NCBI GenBank assembly: GCA_016200645.1
Contig: JACQEJ010000178.1
Location: 1-39,628, forward strand
Source: Deltaproteobacteria bacterium
Lineage (GTDB): Bacteria > Desulfobacterota > GWC2-55-46 > UBA9637
Length of the DNA: 39,628 nt
Reading direction: 5' to 3'
Below, piece after piece: positions 6,059 to 15,374 of the stretch (positions within the stretch are counted from its first letter, which is position 1; the number at the start of each line of letters is the position of its first letter). A program made the position numbers and the translations under genes. The notes under the pieces are model-generated. The model was not told the origin of the DNA and did not search any database. It saw only the letters and a list, made by a program, of their open reading frames with translations.

Positions 6059-8449
6059 ATGAATACAAAAAAGAGGCTTGTCGTTATAGGCAACGGCATG
6101 GCCGGGGTCGCCTGCGTTGAGGAGATAGTCAGGCTTGACCCGCATAGATACGAGATAACCATCTTCGGAAAAGAGAGGCATCCGAATTATAACAGGGTCT
6201 TGCTCTCACATGTTCTTGCAGGCGAGATGGGTCTCAAGGATATAACCCTGCATCCCTTTGACTGGTATAAGGAGAAGGATATACACCTCAATACGGCATG
6301 CAAGGTAGTGGAATTAAACAGGGGGAGACGTGTTGTTATCACAGAGGATGGTCGGGAGACGCCATACGATAGGCTCATCCTTGCAACAGGTTCCATCCCT
6401 ATCATGCCGCCCATACATGGCATTGATAAGGAGGGTGTCCTTGCCTTCAGGAACATAGAGGATTGCGAAAGGATACAGGAGGCATCCGGCAGGCTTAAGA
6501 GAGCTGTGGTCATTGGCGGCGGCCTCCTGGGGCTTGAGGCAGCGTACGGGATGTCAAGGCTCGGCATGGATGTGACAGTGCTCCATCTTATGGATAGGCT
6601 TATGGAGCGGCAGATAGATGAGGCCTCATCAAACATTTTGAAGGAAGATTTAGAGAGCCGCGGCATAAAGATACTCCTTAATAAGGAGACAGCGGAGATA
6701 CTGGGTGATGAGAAAGTCAGCGGCATACGATTTAAAGACGGCGGGACACTCGGCTGCGACATCGTTGTGGTGGCAATCGGCATTCGGCCTAATAAAGAGC
6801 TTGCAGCATCTTCCGGCCTCTACTGCGAAAAGGGGATTGTGGTGAGCGATACCTTGCAGACCTATGATTCTGCAATATATGCAGTGGGCGAATGTATTCA
6901 GAACAGGGGAAAAACCTTTGGCCTCATTGCGCCTATATTTGAACAGGCGCGTGTCCTTGCCAATCACCTGGCAGGTGATTGTCGTCTTGTATTCAAGGAC
7001 CAGCCTGTGTCAGCCAGGCTCAAGATACCTGATATAGAGCTCTACTCGGCAGGGGCTGTATCTGAAGGGGATGATATAGACACGATAGAGTATATAGACA
7101 GGAAGGCGAAGGTCTATAAGAGGCTCTTTCTCAGGGATAACCGGATACAGGGCATTGTCATGTATGGCGACACACGGGATAGCCAACGGCTCTTTCAGCA
7201 TCTCGTAGATGACAGCGATATATCAGAAAGGCGGAATGCGATCCTCTTTGGCGCAGCCCCAGGACCCTCTGCTGATGCGCTGTCCGGCGATGCGATTATA
7301 TGCAGGTGTAATGGCATAACCAAGGGTGTGATAGTGGATGCCATAGAGAAGAAGGGGCTCTTCACAAGAGAGGATGTGAAACGGGAGACAAAGGCATCAA
7401 GCTCATGCGGAGGGTGCGCAGCCCTCGTGGATCAGATATTGGAGTCGGTGCTGGGTTCAAGTTTTCAGGGGATGGCAAAAGGCATATGTGAATGCACGAA
7501 ATATACACGGGAGGATGTGATTAAGAATATACGGGAGAAGAGACTCCTTTCCGTGAGCGAGGTCATGGAGACCATGGGTTGGGAGACCGTGGGGTGCGAG
7601 CAGTGCAGGCCTGCGCTGAATTACTATGTGTCTATGGTGTGGCCGAAGGAGTATAAGGAAGACGCCACATCGCGGGTTGTAAATGAGAGGGTGCACGCAA
7701 ATATTCAGAAGGATGGGGCATTTTCTGTGGTTCCGAGGATGTACGGCGGTGTTACAAACCCCTATGAACTTAAGAGAATAGCTGATGTGGCTATAAAATA
7801 TAATGTGCCTCTTGTAAAGGTTACCGGGGGACAGAGAATTGACCTCCTCGGTATCACGAGGGAAACCCTGCCAAAGGTCTGGAGGGATCTGGACATGCCT
7901 TCCGGCTTTGCCTACGGAAAGGCGGTGCGAACTGTAAAGACATGCGTTGGCTCGGTCTTTTGCAGATACGGGGTGCAGGATTCTCTGAACATGGGCATAG
8001 CCCTTGAGAAGAATTTCGAAGGGATATGGACGCCTGCAAAGCTAAAGATGGGCGTAAGCGGATGTCCGCGCAATTGCGCTGAGGCGACGATCAAGGATGT
8101 AGGCATCGTGGGGATTACCGGCGGCTGGGATATATTTATTGGCGGATGCGGCGGCATTGATCTCAGGGCGGCTGACCGTCTTTGCGCCGCCAAATCCTCT
8201 GAAGAGGTTGAGGATATTGTAGGGGCATTCCTCCAGCTTTACAGGGAAGATGCAAATTATGGAGAGAGGACATCAAGGTGGGTAGTGCGCACAGGCCTTG
8301 AAGCAATCAGGAAGGCTGTGGTTGAAGATGTGGATACAAGGAGAGGGCTTTGCGCACGGTTTGAACATGCCTTAAACATTGGCGCTGATCCGTGGAAGGA
8401 GAGGATTAAAAGGACAGAGGAGGGTATGGGAGAAGGGCTGCTGCAATGA
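6059..8449 (+). CDS. nirB: Assimilatory NAD(P)H-type nitrite reductase, NirB-like
   Basis: Reduces nitrite to ammonia with siroheme. The 796-residue cytoplasmic protein starts at ATG 6059 behind GGAGGAGGG (6043-6051); the TTG at 6041 is part of the RBS region. Order of domains: FAD-binding Rossmann (GNGMAGVACVEEI), NAD-binding Rossmann (VIGGGLLGLEAAYG, about residue 150), a BFD-like [2Fe-2S] domain (CRCNG at about 415 with SSCGGC), a second Cys-rich segment (CECTKYT... GCEQC), nitrite/sulfite reductase half-domain, then siroheme/[4Fe-4S] ligands TCVGSVFC (629) and SGCPRNC (669). No NirD gene follows; the small subunit is missing here. It overlaps the nitrate reductase gene by ATGA. Confidence 0.93.
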   Translation: MNTKKRLVVIGNGMAGVACVEEIVRLDPHRYEITIFGKERHPNYNRVLLSHVLAGEMGLKDITLHPFDWYKEKDIHLNTACKVVELNRGRRVVITEDGRETPYDRLILATGSIPIMPPIHGIDKEGVLAFRNIEDCERIQEASGRLKRAVVIGGGLLGLEAAYGMSRLGMDVTVLHLMDRLMERQIDEASSNILKEDLESRGIKILLNKETAEILGDEKVSGIRFKDGGTLGCDIVVVAIGIRPNKELAASSGLYCEKGIVVSDTLQTYDSAIYAVGECIQNRGKTFGLIAPIFEQARVLANHLAGDCRLVFKDQPVSARLKIPDIELYSAGAVSEGDDIDTIEYIDRKAKVYKRLFLRDNRIQGIVMYGDTRDSQRLFQHLVDDSDISERRNAILFGAAPGPSADALSGDAIICRCNGITKGVIVDAIEKKGLFTREDVKRETKASSSCGGCAALVDQILESVLGSSFQGMAKGICECTKYTREDVIKNIREKRLLSVSEVMETMGWETVGCEQCRPALNYYVSMVWPKEYKEDATSRVVNERVHANIQKDGAFSVVPRMYGGVTNPYELKRIADVAIKYNVPLVKVTGGQRIDLLGITRETLPKVWRDLDMPSGFAYGKAVRTVKTCVGSVFCRYGVQDSLNMGIALEKNFEGIWTPAKLKMGVSGCPRNCAEATIKDVGIVGITGGWDIFIGGCGGIDLRAADRLCAAKSSEEVEDIVGAFLQLYREDANYGERTSRWVVRTGLEAIRKAVVEDVDTRRGLCARFEHALNIGADPWKERIKRTEEGMGEGLLQ

Positions 8450-10722
8450 AGACATTAGATTTTGCTGCAGAAGCAGCGCAGTCAAATAATACAGCAGCAG
8501 CCCCTGTGGACAGATGGGTAAGGTCTGTTTGCAGGTTCTGCGGTTCAGGGTGCGGCCTCTATGCGGGGGTATTTGGGGCAGGGGTTGTATCTGTAGCGGG
8601 CGATAAGGAAAACTGGAATAAGGGTTCGCTTTGCATAAAGGGGGAGTCTCTTCCCTTCATCCTCTCTCTTCCTACAAGGATGCAGTATCCACTGTTCAGG
8701 AGAAATGACACATTCCACCGCATATCATGGGAAGAGGCTATGGAGATAATGGCGGAGAGATTTGCCGATTCTATTAAACAGCACGGCGCAAACTCAGTAG
8801 CATTTTACGGATCAGGACAGTCATATACAGAGGAATCCTATGTCATAAACAAACTCTTTAAGGGAGGGCTCGGCACAAATACCATTGACGGCAACCCAAG
8901 ACTCTGCATGTCCTCTGCAGCGGCAGGGTATATTACAAGCTTTGGAAAAGACGAACCCATGGGCACATATGATGATATTAATCATGCGGACTGTTTCTTC
9001 ATAATAGGGTCTAATATGGCCGAATGTCATCCTGTGCTCTACGGCATGATAGCAGAGAGGAAGGCAGGCAATAGCAGCGACATAAAGGTTATTGTGGCAG
9101 ATCCGCGGAGGACTGCCACAACGAGTATCGCAGACCTTCACTTAAGCCTCATTCCCGGTTCCGATGCCCTCATCCTCAATGCTATGGCCAATGTGATTGT
9201 AAAGGAGCGGCTCTATAATCAGGCCTTTATAACACGACACACGGTCTTTAAGAGGCTTGCAAGTGACGGCAGGGTTGAAACAACCGGATGGGATGACTAT
9301 GTCCGATTTCTTGATGAGTATACGCCGGAGACGGCAGCAAAGGGTTCAGGGTGTTTGAAGGAAGATATTATCAAGGCAGCGCGGTGGTTTGCAGAGTCAA
9401 AGGCCGCTATGAGTCTATGGACTATGGGGCTGAATCAGAGGACAAGCGGCACAGGCCTCAATAATCTTGTGCATAACCTCCACCTCCTTACCGGCCATAT
9501 AGCAAGGCCGGGGGCAACACCCTTTTCCCTCTCAGGCCAGCCCAATGCCTGCGGCGGTGTGAGGGACGCGGGTCTTCTTAGCCACCTCCTCCCCTTTGGA
9601 AGATCTATGACAAAGGAAGAGGATAGAAGGGATATGGAGCGGTTCTGGAATGTGCCGGCCGGCAGAATCGATCCGAAACCGGGGCCTGCTGCCCTTGATA
9701 TCTTCAGGATGTTTACAGGCGGCGCGATAAAGTGCCTCTGGGTGGTCTGCACAAATCCATGGCAGAGCCTTCCCAGCCTCTCGTCATACAAGAAGGGTAA
9801 AGGGACATTCCTTGTGGTATCAGAGGCATTTCATCCCACAAAGACATCGGAGATAGCCGACCTCGTGCTGCCTTCTGCGCTCTGGGTTGAGAAGGACGGC
9901 ACCTTTGGCAATTCAGACAGGAGATACCAATATCTGGAAAGGGCTGTGGAGCCGATAGGGGAGGCAAGGCCGGATATGGATGTGATGATAGAGTTTAGCC
10001 GCAAGCTGCTTCATCTCATCGGACAAGGGGATGAGGCAGAAAGGCTCTTTAGCTACAAAAACTCACAAGAGGTGTGGGATGAGATAAGAGAGTGCTCAAA
10101 AGGAACGGTCTATGATTTCAGCGGCATGACACGGGAGAGGCTGAAACAAAGCGGCATCCAGTGGCCGTGCCCCTCGGAAGACCACCCCGGCGCCCCGCGT
10201 AGATATACGGCATGGTTTGCTGCAAAGTATGGCGATCCCATGGTCGGGGATTTTGACCCTCATGCCATGAATACCTACTTCTACGGCGCCAACAATGATG
10301 ATCGCCGCGGCAGGGCAAGCATCTGGTTAAGGCCTTGGGCGCCGCCTTATGAACAGCCTGATAAAGAATATCCCTTTGTGCTCACTACAGGAAGAGTCCT
10401 TGAACACTGGCACACAGGCGCTATGACCCTGGGTATCCATGAGCTCAGGCGCAGGGCGCCTGCCGCATACATAGAAATCAATCCAAAGGATGCGGCAAGG
10501 CTGGGCATACGGAGCGGCAACAGGGTGAAGGTATCCTCCAGGAGGGGCTCTCTTGTTATTGAGGCAAAGGTTGCGGATGTGCCGAGGGATGGGGTTGTCT
10601 TCGTGCCTATGCACTATCCTGATAAACTCATCAATACCCTTACCACCGATGCATGCGACCCAATCTCAAAAGAGCCTGAATTTAAGATATGCGCAGTAAA
10701 GATAGAGAAGACGTTCTCGTGA
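8446..10722 (+). CDS. nasA: Assimilatory nitrate reductase catalytic subunit, NasA/NarB-like
   Basis: Molybdopterin oxidoreductase of 758 residues reducing nitrate to nitrite. The N-terminal [4Fe-4S] ligands are C29, C32, C36 and C63 (CRFCGSGC... SLCIKG). The probable Mo-ligating Cys154 lies in NPRLCMSSAA, as in Nas/Nap enzymes. Middle FdhF-type domains follow, and a C-terminal molydopterin dinucleotide-binding domain begins near YPFVLTTGRVLEHWHTGAM. There is no Tat signal, so it is cytoplasmic and assimilatory. It lacks the C-terminal BFD [2Fe-2S] extension of some NasA proteins and no NasB gene is nearby, so the electron donor (ferredoxin?) is unknown. Translation is coupled to nirB by a 4-base overlap. 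Confidence 0.9.
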   Translation: MKTLDFAAEAAQSNNTAAAPVDRWVRSVCRFCGSGCGLYAGVFGAGVVSVAGDKENWNKGSLCIKGESLPFILSLPTRMQYPLFRRNDTFHRISWEEAMEIMAERFADSIKQHGANSVAFYGSGQSYTEESYVINKLFKGGLGTNTIDGNPRLCMSSAAAGYITSFGKDEPMGTYDDINHADCFFIIGSNMAECHPVLYGMIAERKAGNSSDIKVIVADPRRTATTSIADLHLSLIPGSDALILNAMANVIVKERLYNQAFITRHTVFKRLASDGRVETTGWDDYVRFLDEYTPETAAKGSGCLKEDIIKAARWFAESKAAMSLWTMGLNQRTSGTGLNNLVHNLHLLTGHIARPGATPFSLSGQPNACGGVRDAGLLSHLLPFGRSMTKEEDRRDMERFWNVPAGRIDPKPGPAALDIFRMFTGGAIKCLWVVCTNPWQSLPSLSSYKKGKGTFLVVSEAFHPTKTSEIADLVLPSALWVEKDGTFGNSDRRYQYLERAVEPIGEARPDMDVMIEFSRKLLHLIGQGDEAERLFSYKNSQEVWDEIRECSKGTVYDFSGMTRERLKQSGIQWPCPSEDHPGAPRRYTAWFAAKYGDPMVGDFDPHAMNTYFYGANNDDRRGRASIWLRPWAPPYEQPDKEYPFVLTTGRVLEHWHTGAMTLGIHELRRRAPAAYIEINPKDAARLGIRSGNRVKVSSRRGSLVIEAKVADVPRDGVVFVPMHYPDKLINTLTTDACDPISKEPEFKICAVKIEKTFS

Positions 10723-11015
10723 AATATGTTCAAGAGGTTATGGAAATAACGGCTGCCTTTCTCCAGCGCTACCGGGAAGATGCGCGGTACAGCGAAAGAA
10801 CATTTAAATGGATAAAGCGGGTCGGGTTTGATGGCATTAAGAAGGCTGTTGTAGATGATATTGACAACAGAAAAAGACTGTGCGCAAGGCTGGAAGCTGC
10901 GCTCAGTGTAACTAAAGACCCATGGAAGGAAAGGATTAACGTCCTGGCAGAAAAGATCTGTTGCTCAGGACAAGGGGCAGGAGTCACTCCTCCATCCGCT
11001 CAACCCTTGCTATAA
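10719..11015 (+). CDS. Small stand-alone homologue of the NirB C-terminal tail
   Basis: A 98-residue protein if started at GTG 10719, which overlaps the nasA stop as GTGA, the same coupling style as nirB/nasA; ATG 10689 is an alternative. Its body matches the last ~70 residues of the NirB in this window: FLQRYREDARYSERTFKWIK versus FLQLYREDANYGERTSRWVV, KKAVVDDIDNRKRLCARLE versus RKAVVEDVDTRRGLCARFE, then DPWKER in both. It has no cofactor motifs. It could be a remnant of a duplicated NirB or a retained subunit-like piece; intact frame and coupling favour retention. The 3' end overlaps the convergent globin-PsiE gene by 32 bases. Confidence 0.75.
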   Translation: MKYVQEVMEITAAFLQRYREDARYSERTFKWIKRVGFDGIKKAVVDDIDNRKRLCARLEAALSVTKDPWKERINVLAEKICCSGQGAGVTPPSAQPLL

Positions 11016-11889
11016 GCCAGTAGATTACACCCAGCACGGCAATTGCGCCTATGAGTATAAGAGATAACTGGTATTCCAGCGCTTCTGCCTTGAGTGTTGC
11101 TACAAGCAGTTTTCTTATTACAGCCACCAACGCAACGCTTATGAAGACCTTTACAGCAAACTTGCCGCCCTTGAGGTGTTTGACTTCCGTGTCCATAAGC
11201 TCTATGACAACCCACATCATCAAGAGCGAGCCGAGTGTGCCGAGAAGTCCTTTTTCAAGGTCGCCGGAGAAGATGTGCGACACATCATATGCAAAGAGGC
11301 CCATCACCATTATGCCCATGATTACAAGACCCATTACAAGTATGAGATTCAGACCGTATGCAAATCTGTTGGCAAACTGTATGAGATACGACTCAACCTT
11401 TTCTGACAGGAAATAGGTCTTTATCTCCTCCTCTATAAATGAGCTGGTTATGACATCAAGGTTTATATCTATGATTTTATCAACGGATTTTGCCAAATAT
11501 CTGCATTCGTTAATGTCTGTGCAGAACTCTTTTTCAAGAATCCTCAAACAGTATTGCCTTACAAAATGCATGGCGGCATTGACATAATGGGCAGGAAGGT
11601 TGATTTTTACATGCGTATAGCCTATGCGCTCAATATCTCTTAAGTATTGAGTGGTGTATTCGCCTGAAAAGAGATCCATAAACCATTGCTTGAGCCCGTC
11701 CTGATGCCTCCTGATAATCTCTTCATCTTTAAGAAATTTCGGCGTATCTTCAAAAGTTTTTATGTAGTGATAAAACTCCATAGGGAACTCATTCTTATAT
11801 TTTTCCATAACGGGTTTGAGTTGTTTCAAATTGGCTGCATCCCCTGTTGTAAAATTATAATGAGCCTTTATTTTTTCAATGGGTTCCAT
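10984..11889 (-). CDS. Globin-domain membrane protein with PsiE-like C-terminus
   Basis: A 301-residue fusion. Residues 1-160 resemble the sensor globin of globin-coupled sensors/protoglobins, with probable proximal haem ligand His93 in IGYTHVKINLPAHYVNAAM. Residues about 175-295 form four hydrophobic segments similar to the phosphate-starvation-inducible PsiE family (ELMDTEVKHLKGGKFAVKV between segments). This suggests a haem-based O2 or NO sensor tethered to the inner membrane; the output is unknown. The start ATG at 11889 has GGAG upstream. It is last in the order lptG-ndk-globin on the minus strand and converges on the nitrate/nitrite reductase genes, making nitrogen oxides a tempting ligand, by inference only. 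Confidence 0.82.
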   Translation of the reverse strand: MEPIEKIKAHYNFTTGDAANLKQLKPVMEKYKNEFPMEFYHYIKTFEDTPKFLKDEEIIRRHQDGLKQWFMDLFSGEYTTQYLRDIERIGYTHVKINLPAHYVNAAMHFVRQYCLRILEKEFCTDINECRYLAKSVDKIIDINLDVITSSFIEEEIKTYFLSEKVESYLIQFANRFAYGLNLILVMGLVIMGIMVMGLFAYDVSHIFSGDLEKGLLGTLGSLLMMWVVIELMDTEVKHLKGGKFAVKVFISVALVAVIRKLLVATLKAEALEYQLSLILIGAIAVLGVIYWLIARVERMEE

Positions 11890-11903
11890 CTGGTCTCCTT
11901 ATG

Positions 11904-11992
11904 AAAGAGTCAAAGTATCAGAGAGTCAAAGAGTCAAAGTTGGAAATTTAGTTTTTACTCTGATACTCTGACTCTATGACACTTTGACACAT
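11904..11992. repeat. Palindromic degenerate-word spacer (word ~GAGTCAAA)
   Basis: The left half reads as tandem AGAGTCAAAGTATCAG and AGAGTCAAAGAGTCAAAG; the right half as ACTCTGATACTCTGACTC and TATGACACTTTGACAC, the approximate reverse complement. It fills the gap between ndk and the globin-PsiE gene. Confidence 0.78.
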
Positions 11993-11995
11993 TTT

Positions 11996-12412
11996 TTATC
12001 TTACTATCTCAGTTGCGTTAAAGAAATAACCAATCTCAAATGCCGCTGTATCCGGAGCGTCTGAGCCGTGAACGATATTTGATTCAATGGAGTCTGCAAA
12101 GTCTTTTCTGATGGTTCCGGCCAGGGCATCCTTTGGATTTGTCGCGCCCATGATGTCCCGCACCTTTTTTATTGCGTCATTCCCTTCCAAAACCATCGGG
12201 ACAATGGGGCCTGAACACATGAATGCGGTAAGGCTGTCAAAAAACGGCCTTGCCTTATGAACTGCATAAAATCCCTCTGCCTGTTTCCTGGTGAGCTGCG
12301 TCATCTTCAGGGCAACCACCTTGAGGCCGGCCTTTTCAAACCTTTTTATTACCTCGCCGATCAGATTTTTATTTACCCCGTCCGGTTTAACAATGGATAA
12401 AGTTCTTTGCAT
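11996..12412 (-). CDS. ndk: Nucleoside diphosphate kinase
   Basis: Transfers the gamma-phosphate between NTPs and NDPs through a phospho-histidine. Full-length at 138 residues. It begins [13 protein letters not shown], the usual start motif, and the active-site signature NIVHGSDAP places catalytic His at 115. RBS GGGAGGAG lies just before the ATG. It lies 125 bases downstream of lptG; TTGAAA then TACCAT with a 17-base spacer within that gap (minus strand) is a weak possible promoter. Confidence 0.97.
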   Translation of the reverse strand: MQRTLSIVKPDGVNKNLIGEVIKRFEKAGLKVVALKMTQLTRKQAEGFYAVHKARPFFDSLTAFMCSGPIVPMVLEGNDAIKKVRDIMGATNPKDALAGTIRKDFADSIESNIVHGSDAPDTAAFEIGYFFNATEIVR

Positions 12413-12537
12413 TCACTCCTCCCTCTAAGGTAATTTTTTTTATAACATTTTCTGCCGCCAACTTTGCAGCCTATTAAAAAGATATGGGTATGGTATTTGT
12501 TTTCTTGAGAAATTTCAACTCTAAACTGTTCATCGTA

Positions 12538-13620
12538 TCACGACGGGGTTTCTGACAGGGTTAATATCAGAATCCCGAAACCGGCGAAGACTATGTTGGT
12601 AAGCCATGCTGCCAGAAACGGCGGAATAATGCCGTTATATCCAAGCGTAGTAGTAATCGCAAAGACAACCCAGTAGCTGAAACCGATGATGATGCTTAAA
12701 CCCACGCCGACAGCTATGCCGCCATGCCTGCCGCTCTTTAACGCAAACGGCATTCCCATCATAACCATAATCATGCTTACGAAAGGAAATGAGAGCTTTG
12801 CATGCAAATCCACCATGTATCGCGTGGCCTCATACCCTTCTCGCTTCAGTTTTTGCACATACCTCAAAAGCTCTCTGAAACTCATCTCATCCGCAAGCCT
12901 CTCGACATTTTTAAGGTCATCGGGTTTTTCTGCAAGGGGTATTACGTTTTCCTTAATCCTTGCTTCATCAACAAGCCTCCCTTGCTGAAAGCTTGACACT
13001 ATGCTTTCCGTAGCAATCCATCGTCCATGCATCCAGTTTACTTCCCTGGCATCCACCCTTTTGACGATATTAAAATCATTGTCCAGGGTATAGATGGTCA
13101 AGCCTTTTAAAACCCCTTTTTGCGGGTCAATATAATTTATGCTGTAGATGTCCCTGTTATCCCTGAACCATAAGCTGTCCCGCGCGAATTGAGTCTTTTC
13201 ATTTGTCCCTTCTATGATCTGCTGGACAGCTATCACCTTTTGATTGGCAGACGGTATAACGGACTCATTCAGGATAAAATTAAATCCGCTGATAACCGCT
13301 GCGCTCGCAAAGAAAGGGAGCGCGAATCTCGCGATATGAATTCCCTGCGCCATTGCAGCAATGACCTCATTGTATTTGGCAAAAATACCGAGAGACAGCA
13401 GGGTGGCCATAAGAACGGCAACAGGGCTTATCTGGTAAAAGATAAAAGGCGCTTTGTAGAGAAAAAATCTAAGGCCGTCGCCAAAAGGTATATGATGCTC
13501 TATCAGCTTGCCCATGTTCTCAACAACATCTATGATAAGATAAAGTGAGATAGAGGCGGTGAGCACCAAGATAAAGATTTTAATAAATTCTCCGAAGATA
13601 TATCGGGTAAGTATTCTCAT
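12538..13620 (-). CDS. lptG: LPS export permease LptG-like (YjgP/YjgQ family)
   Basis: A 360-residue inner-membrane component of the LptB2FG transporter that extracts lipopolysaccharide for transport to the cell surface. Three N-terminal transmembrane helices (ILTRYIFGEFIKIFILVLTA onward), a periplasmic jellyroll-like region (about 125-260), then three C-terminal helices (LSFPFVSMIMVMMGMPFAL onward). The assignment as LptG rather than LptF rests on its being downstream of the second family member at 17554; both are in the same orientation with a glycolipid cassette between them. Confidence 0.88.
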   Translation of the reverse strand: MRILTRYIFGEFIKIFILVLTASISLYLIIDVVENMGKLIEHHIPFGDGLRFFLYKAPFIFYQISPVAVLMATLLSLGIFAKYNEVIAAMAQGIHIARFALPFFASAAVISGFNFILNESVIPSANQKVIAVQQIIEGTNEKTQFARDSLWFRDNRDIYSINYIDPQKGVLKGLTIYTLDNDFNIVKRVDAREVNWMHGRWIATESIVSSFQQGRLVDEARIKENVIPLAEKPDDLKNVERLADEMSFRELLRYVQKLKREGYEATRYMVDLHAKLSFPFVSMIMVMMGMPFALKSGRHGGIAVGVGLSIIIGFSYWVVFAITTTLGYNGIIPPFLAAWLTNIVFAGFGILILTLSETPS

Positions 13621-13716
13621 AATTGATTCCCCGCATTGAGCGGCAGTCGCTGTTCTTGGTTAATCAATACGAACGCCGTAATAATTTTTACATAAGTTGA
13701 AAAAGACATTTCTCAT

Positions 13717-13866
13717 AGTTCACGCTCAAAAATGTCTCAGATGCAAGGCGCCGAGGAGCGAGCAGCGGAGCATACGCTTTTAGGTATGTGAGCAGCGCAG
13801 CGACGAAGTCAACGCGCGGGGCACCCATTGCGGAGCAATGGGTCGGAGCATTTTTCAGCGTGAACT
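13717..13866. mobile_element. MITE-like 150-bp element
   Basis: Terminal inverted repeats begin AGTTCACGCT (13717) and end AGCGTGAACT (13866); the arms pair over about 18 of 19 bases including AAAAATG/CATTTTT. Inside is a hairpin, CACCCATTGC/GCAATGGGT, within a 29-base stretch (13818-13846) that recurs exactly at 19196-19224. No coding capacity. It lies between lptG and the glycosyltransferase stop codon. Confidence 0.7.
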
Positions 13867-13868
13867 AA

Positions 13869-15374
13869 TCAGAATGTTTCAATATCCGCTGCTATGCCTT
13901 TGTAACCATAACACTTATAAAGATAAAACTCCCACCGGATGCCGTTTTTTGACCTTATCAGGAGACGGCCTGCCGGTTCAACCCTGCTGAAGAGCGCCTC
14001 CGCCTCTTTTGACATCGGACCTGCGTCAACGAACACCGCATCTTTTCCTTTCACGGCATAAAAATCATTCCAGAAATCATACTGGCTGCGACGTCGCTGC
14101 GCCGGAATCTCATAAACCTCCGGCCTGTCCTTCACATAAAAGGCAAGCTCCGCAGCCAGGCCGTAATCCCTTGCTGCGACAAAGCTGCCGGAGGACATGG
14201 TAGACAGAACATCTGACACCTCATTGCCGAGATCCTTCCATCCATACAGCCTGCCCGCAGGATCTTTATCGGGCGGCAGGTTTATGCCGATTTTATCCAG
14301 AAGCGCAGGATAGTGCGCAATGGCTGAAATAAACAGACCAAGGGCTACTGTTACGGCAAAGGAGACTGCGATAAGAAATCTTCTTATGGATGAGCCATGT
14401 TTATATTTCTCAGCCACTACATAAACAGCGCTCACTATGCCGGCAATATAACCCGATGCAGGCCAATTCGCCTCTGTCCTCCCCCCGATGCTTAAGAACG
14501 CTATAAAAAGCATAATCGGGGCAGAGAGCGAAAAGAGGAAAAGATGCTTATCATCGTGAAGCCTTATGCCACGGTAACCGCTTACCCCTACCCCGTAAAC
14601 AACCGCCAGAAATAACAGCGGGGTAAGAACCCCTGCCTGGCCGCCGAGATATTCCAGCAGGGTAATCGTAAATGAATGAGCCCCTGTCATGAGGCCGGCC
14701 GCATGCCTGAACATGACAAGATTATGCGTCAGATTCCACAGAAAGACCGGGCTTGCCGCTAAAAACTCTATGCATAGCGCAAGGTAAGGCTCTTTGCATC
14801 TCAACCATTTTCTCTGGCCTGAAGAAAGAAGGATAAAAAGGAAAACCTCTGCGGTAAAAATTATAAACATGTGATGGGACAAAACTCCAAGCCCCAGACT
14901 TAAGCCGATGAGATACCACCACCACGGCTTCTCCTCCCGTATCAGCCGCCATAAGGAAAAAGCAGTTAGGGACATAAAAAACACCTGTGGGGAATAGTAG
15001 GTCATGATGATGCCGCCTGTCATGCCGATAGGGGTAAGATGAAATAAAAGGACAACGATAAATCCAAGCATACTTGACAGGGTGATCTCGGCAGCCAGCC
15101 GATACAGAACGACAGCGGTCATGGCGGCAAGGACAGGGGCCCCGAGCCTTACGGAAAATTCCGATACGGGAAGGATGCGGGTAAAAAACCGGATAATCCA
15201 CGCAACCATCGGCCCCATATCATAATAACTGAGGGCAGGATGTCTTGACCAATCCCAGAAATACGCCTCATCCGGCGCCAGATTATAATTCGTTGTGGCG
15301 ATATACATGACCCTGAATATGAAAAAGGCGGCAATGGTGATGTATGTTAAATACGCGTATGTCCTCTCGTTCAT
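13869..15374 (-). CDS. PMT/ArnT-like membrane glycosyltransferase
   Basis: A 501-residue polytopic membrane protein of the dolichyl-phosphate-mannose/ArnT superfamily (PMT_2-like), which moves sugars from polyprenyl-phosphate donors to lipid or protein acceptors at the periplasmic face. First helix about residues 8-27, then the conserved acidic pair D35-E36 in APDEAYFWDWSR and the YYDMGPMVAW loop. Around ten further hydrophobic segments and a soluble C-terminal domain follow. The start is ATG 15374, overlapping the deacetylase stop as ATGA with RBS GGGAGA; a longer frame to 15479 runs back into that gene. It probably modifies lipid A or a hopanoid-like lipid together with its neighbours. Confidence 0.86.
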   Translation of the reverse strand: MNERTYAYLTYITIAAFFIFRVMYIATTNYNLAPDEAYFWDWSRHPALSYYDMGPMVAWIIRFFTRILPVSEFSVRLGAPVLAAMTAVVLYRLAAEITLSSMLGFIVVLLFHLTPIGMTGGIIMTYYSPQVFFMSLTAFSLWRLIREEKPWWWYLIGLSLGLGVLSHHMFIIFTAEVFLFILLSSGQRKWLRCKEPYLALCIEFLAASPVFLWNLTHNLVMFRHAAGLMTGAHSFTITLLEYLGGQAGVLTPLLFLAVVYGVGVSGYRGIRLHDDKHLFLFSLSAPIMLFIAFLSIGGRTEANWPASGYIAGIVSAVYVVAEKYKHGSSIRRFLIAVSFAVTVALGLFISAIAHYPALLDKIGINLPPDKDPAGRLYGWKDLGNEVSDVLSTMSSGSFVAARDYGLAAELAFYVKDRPEVYEIPAQRRRSQYDFWNDFYAVKGKDAVFVDAGPMSKEAEALFSRVEPAGRLLIRSKNGIRWEFYLYKCYGYKGIAADIETF

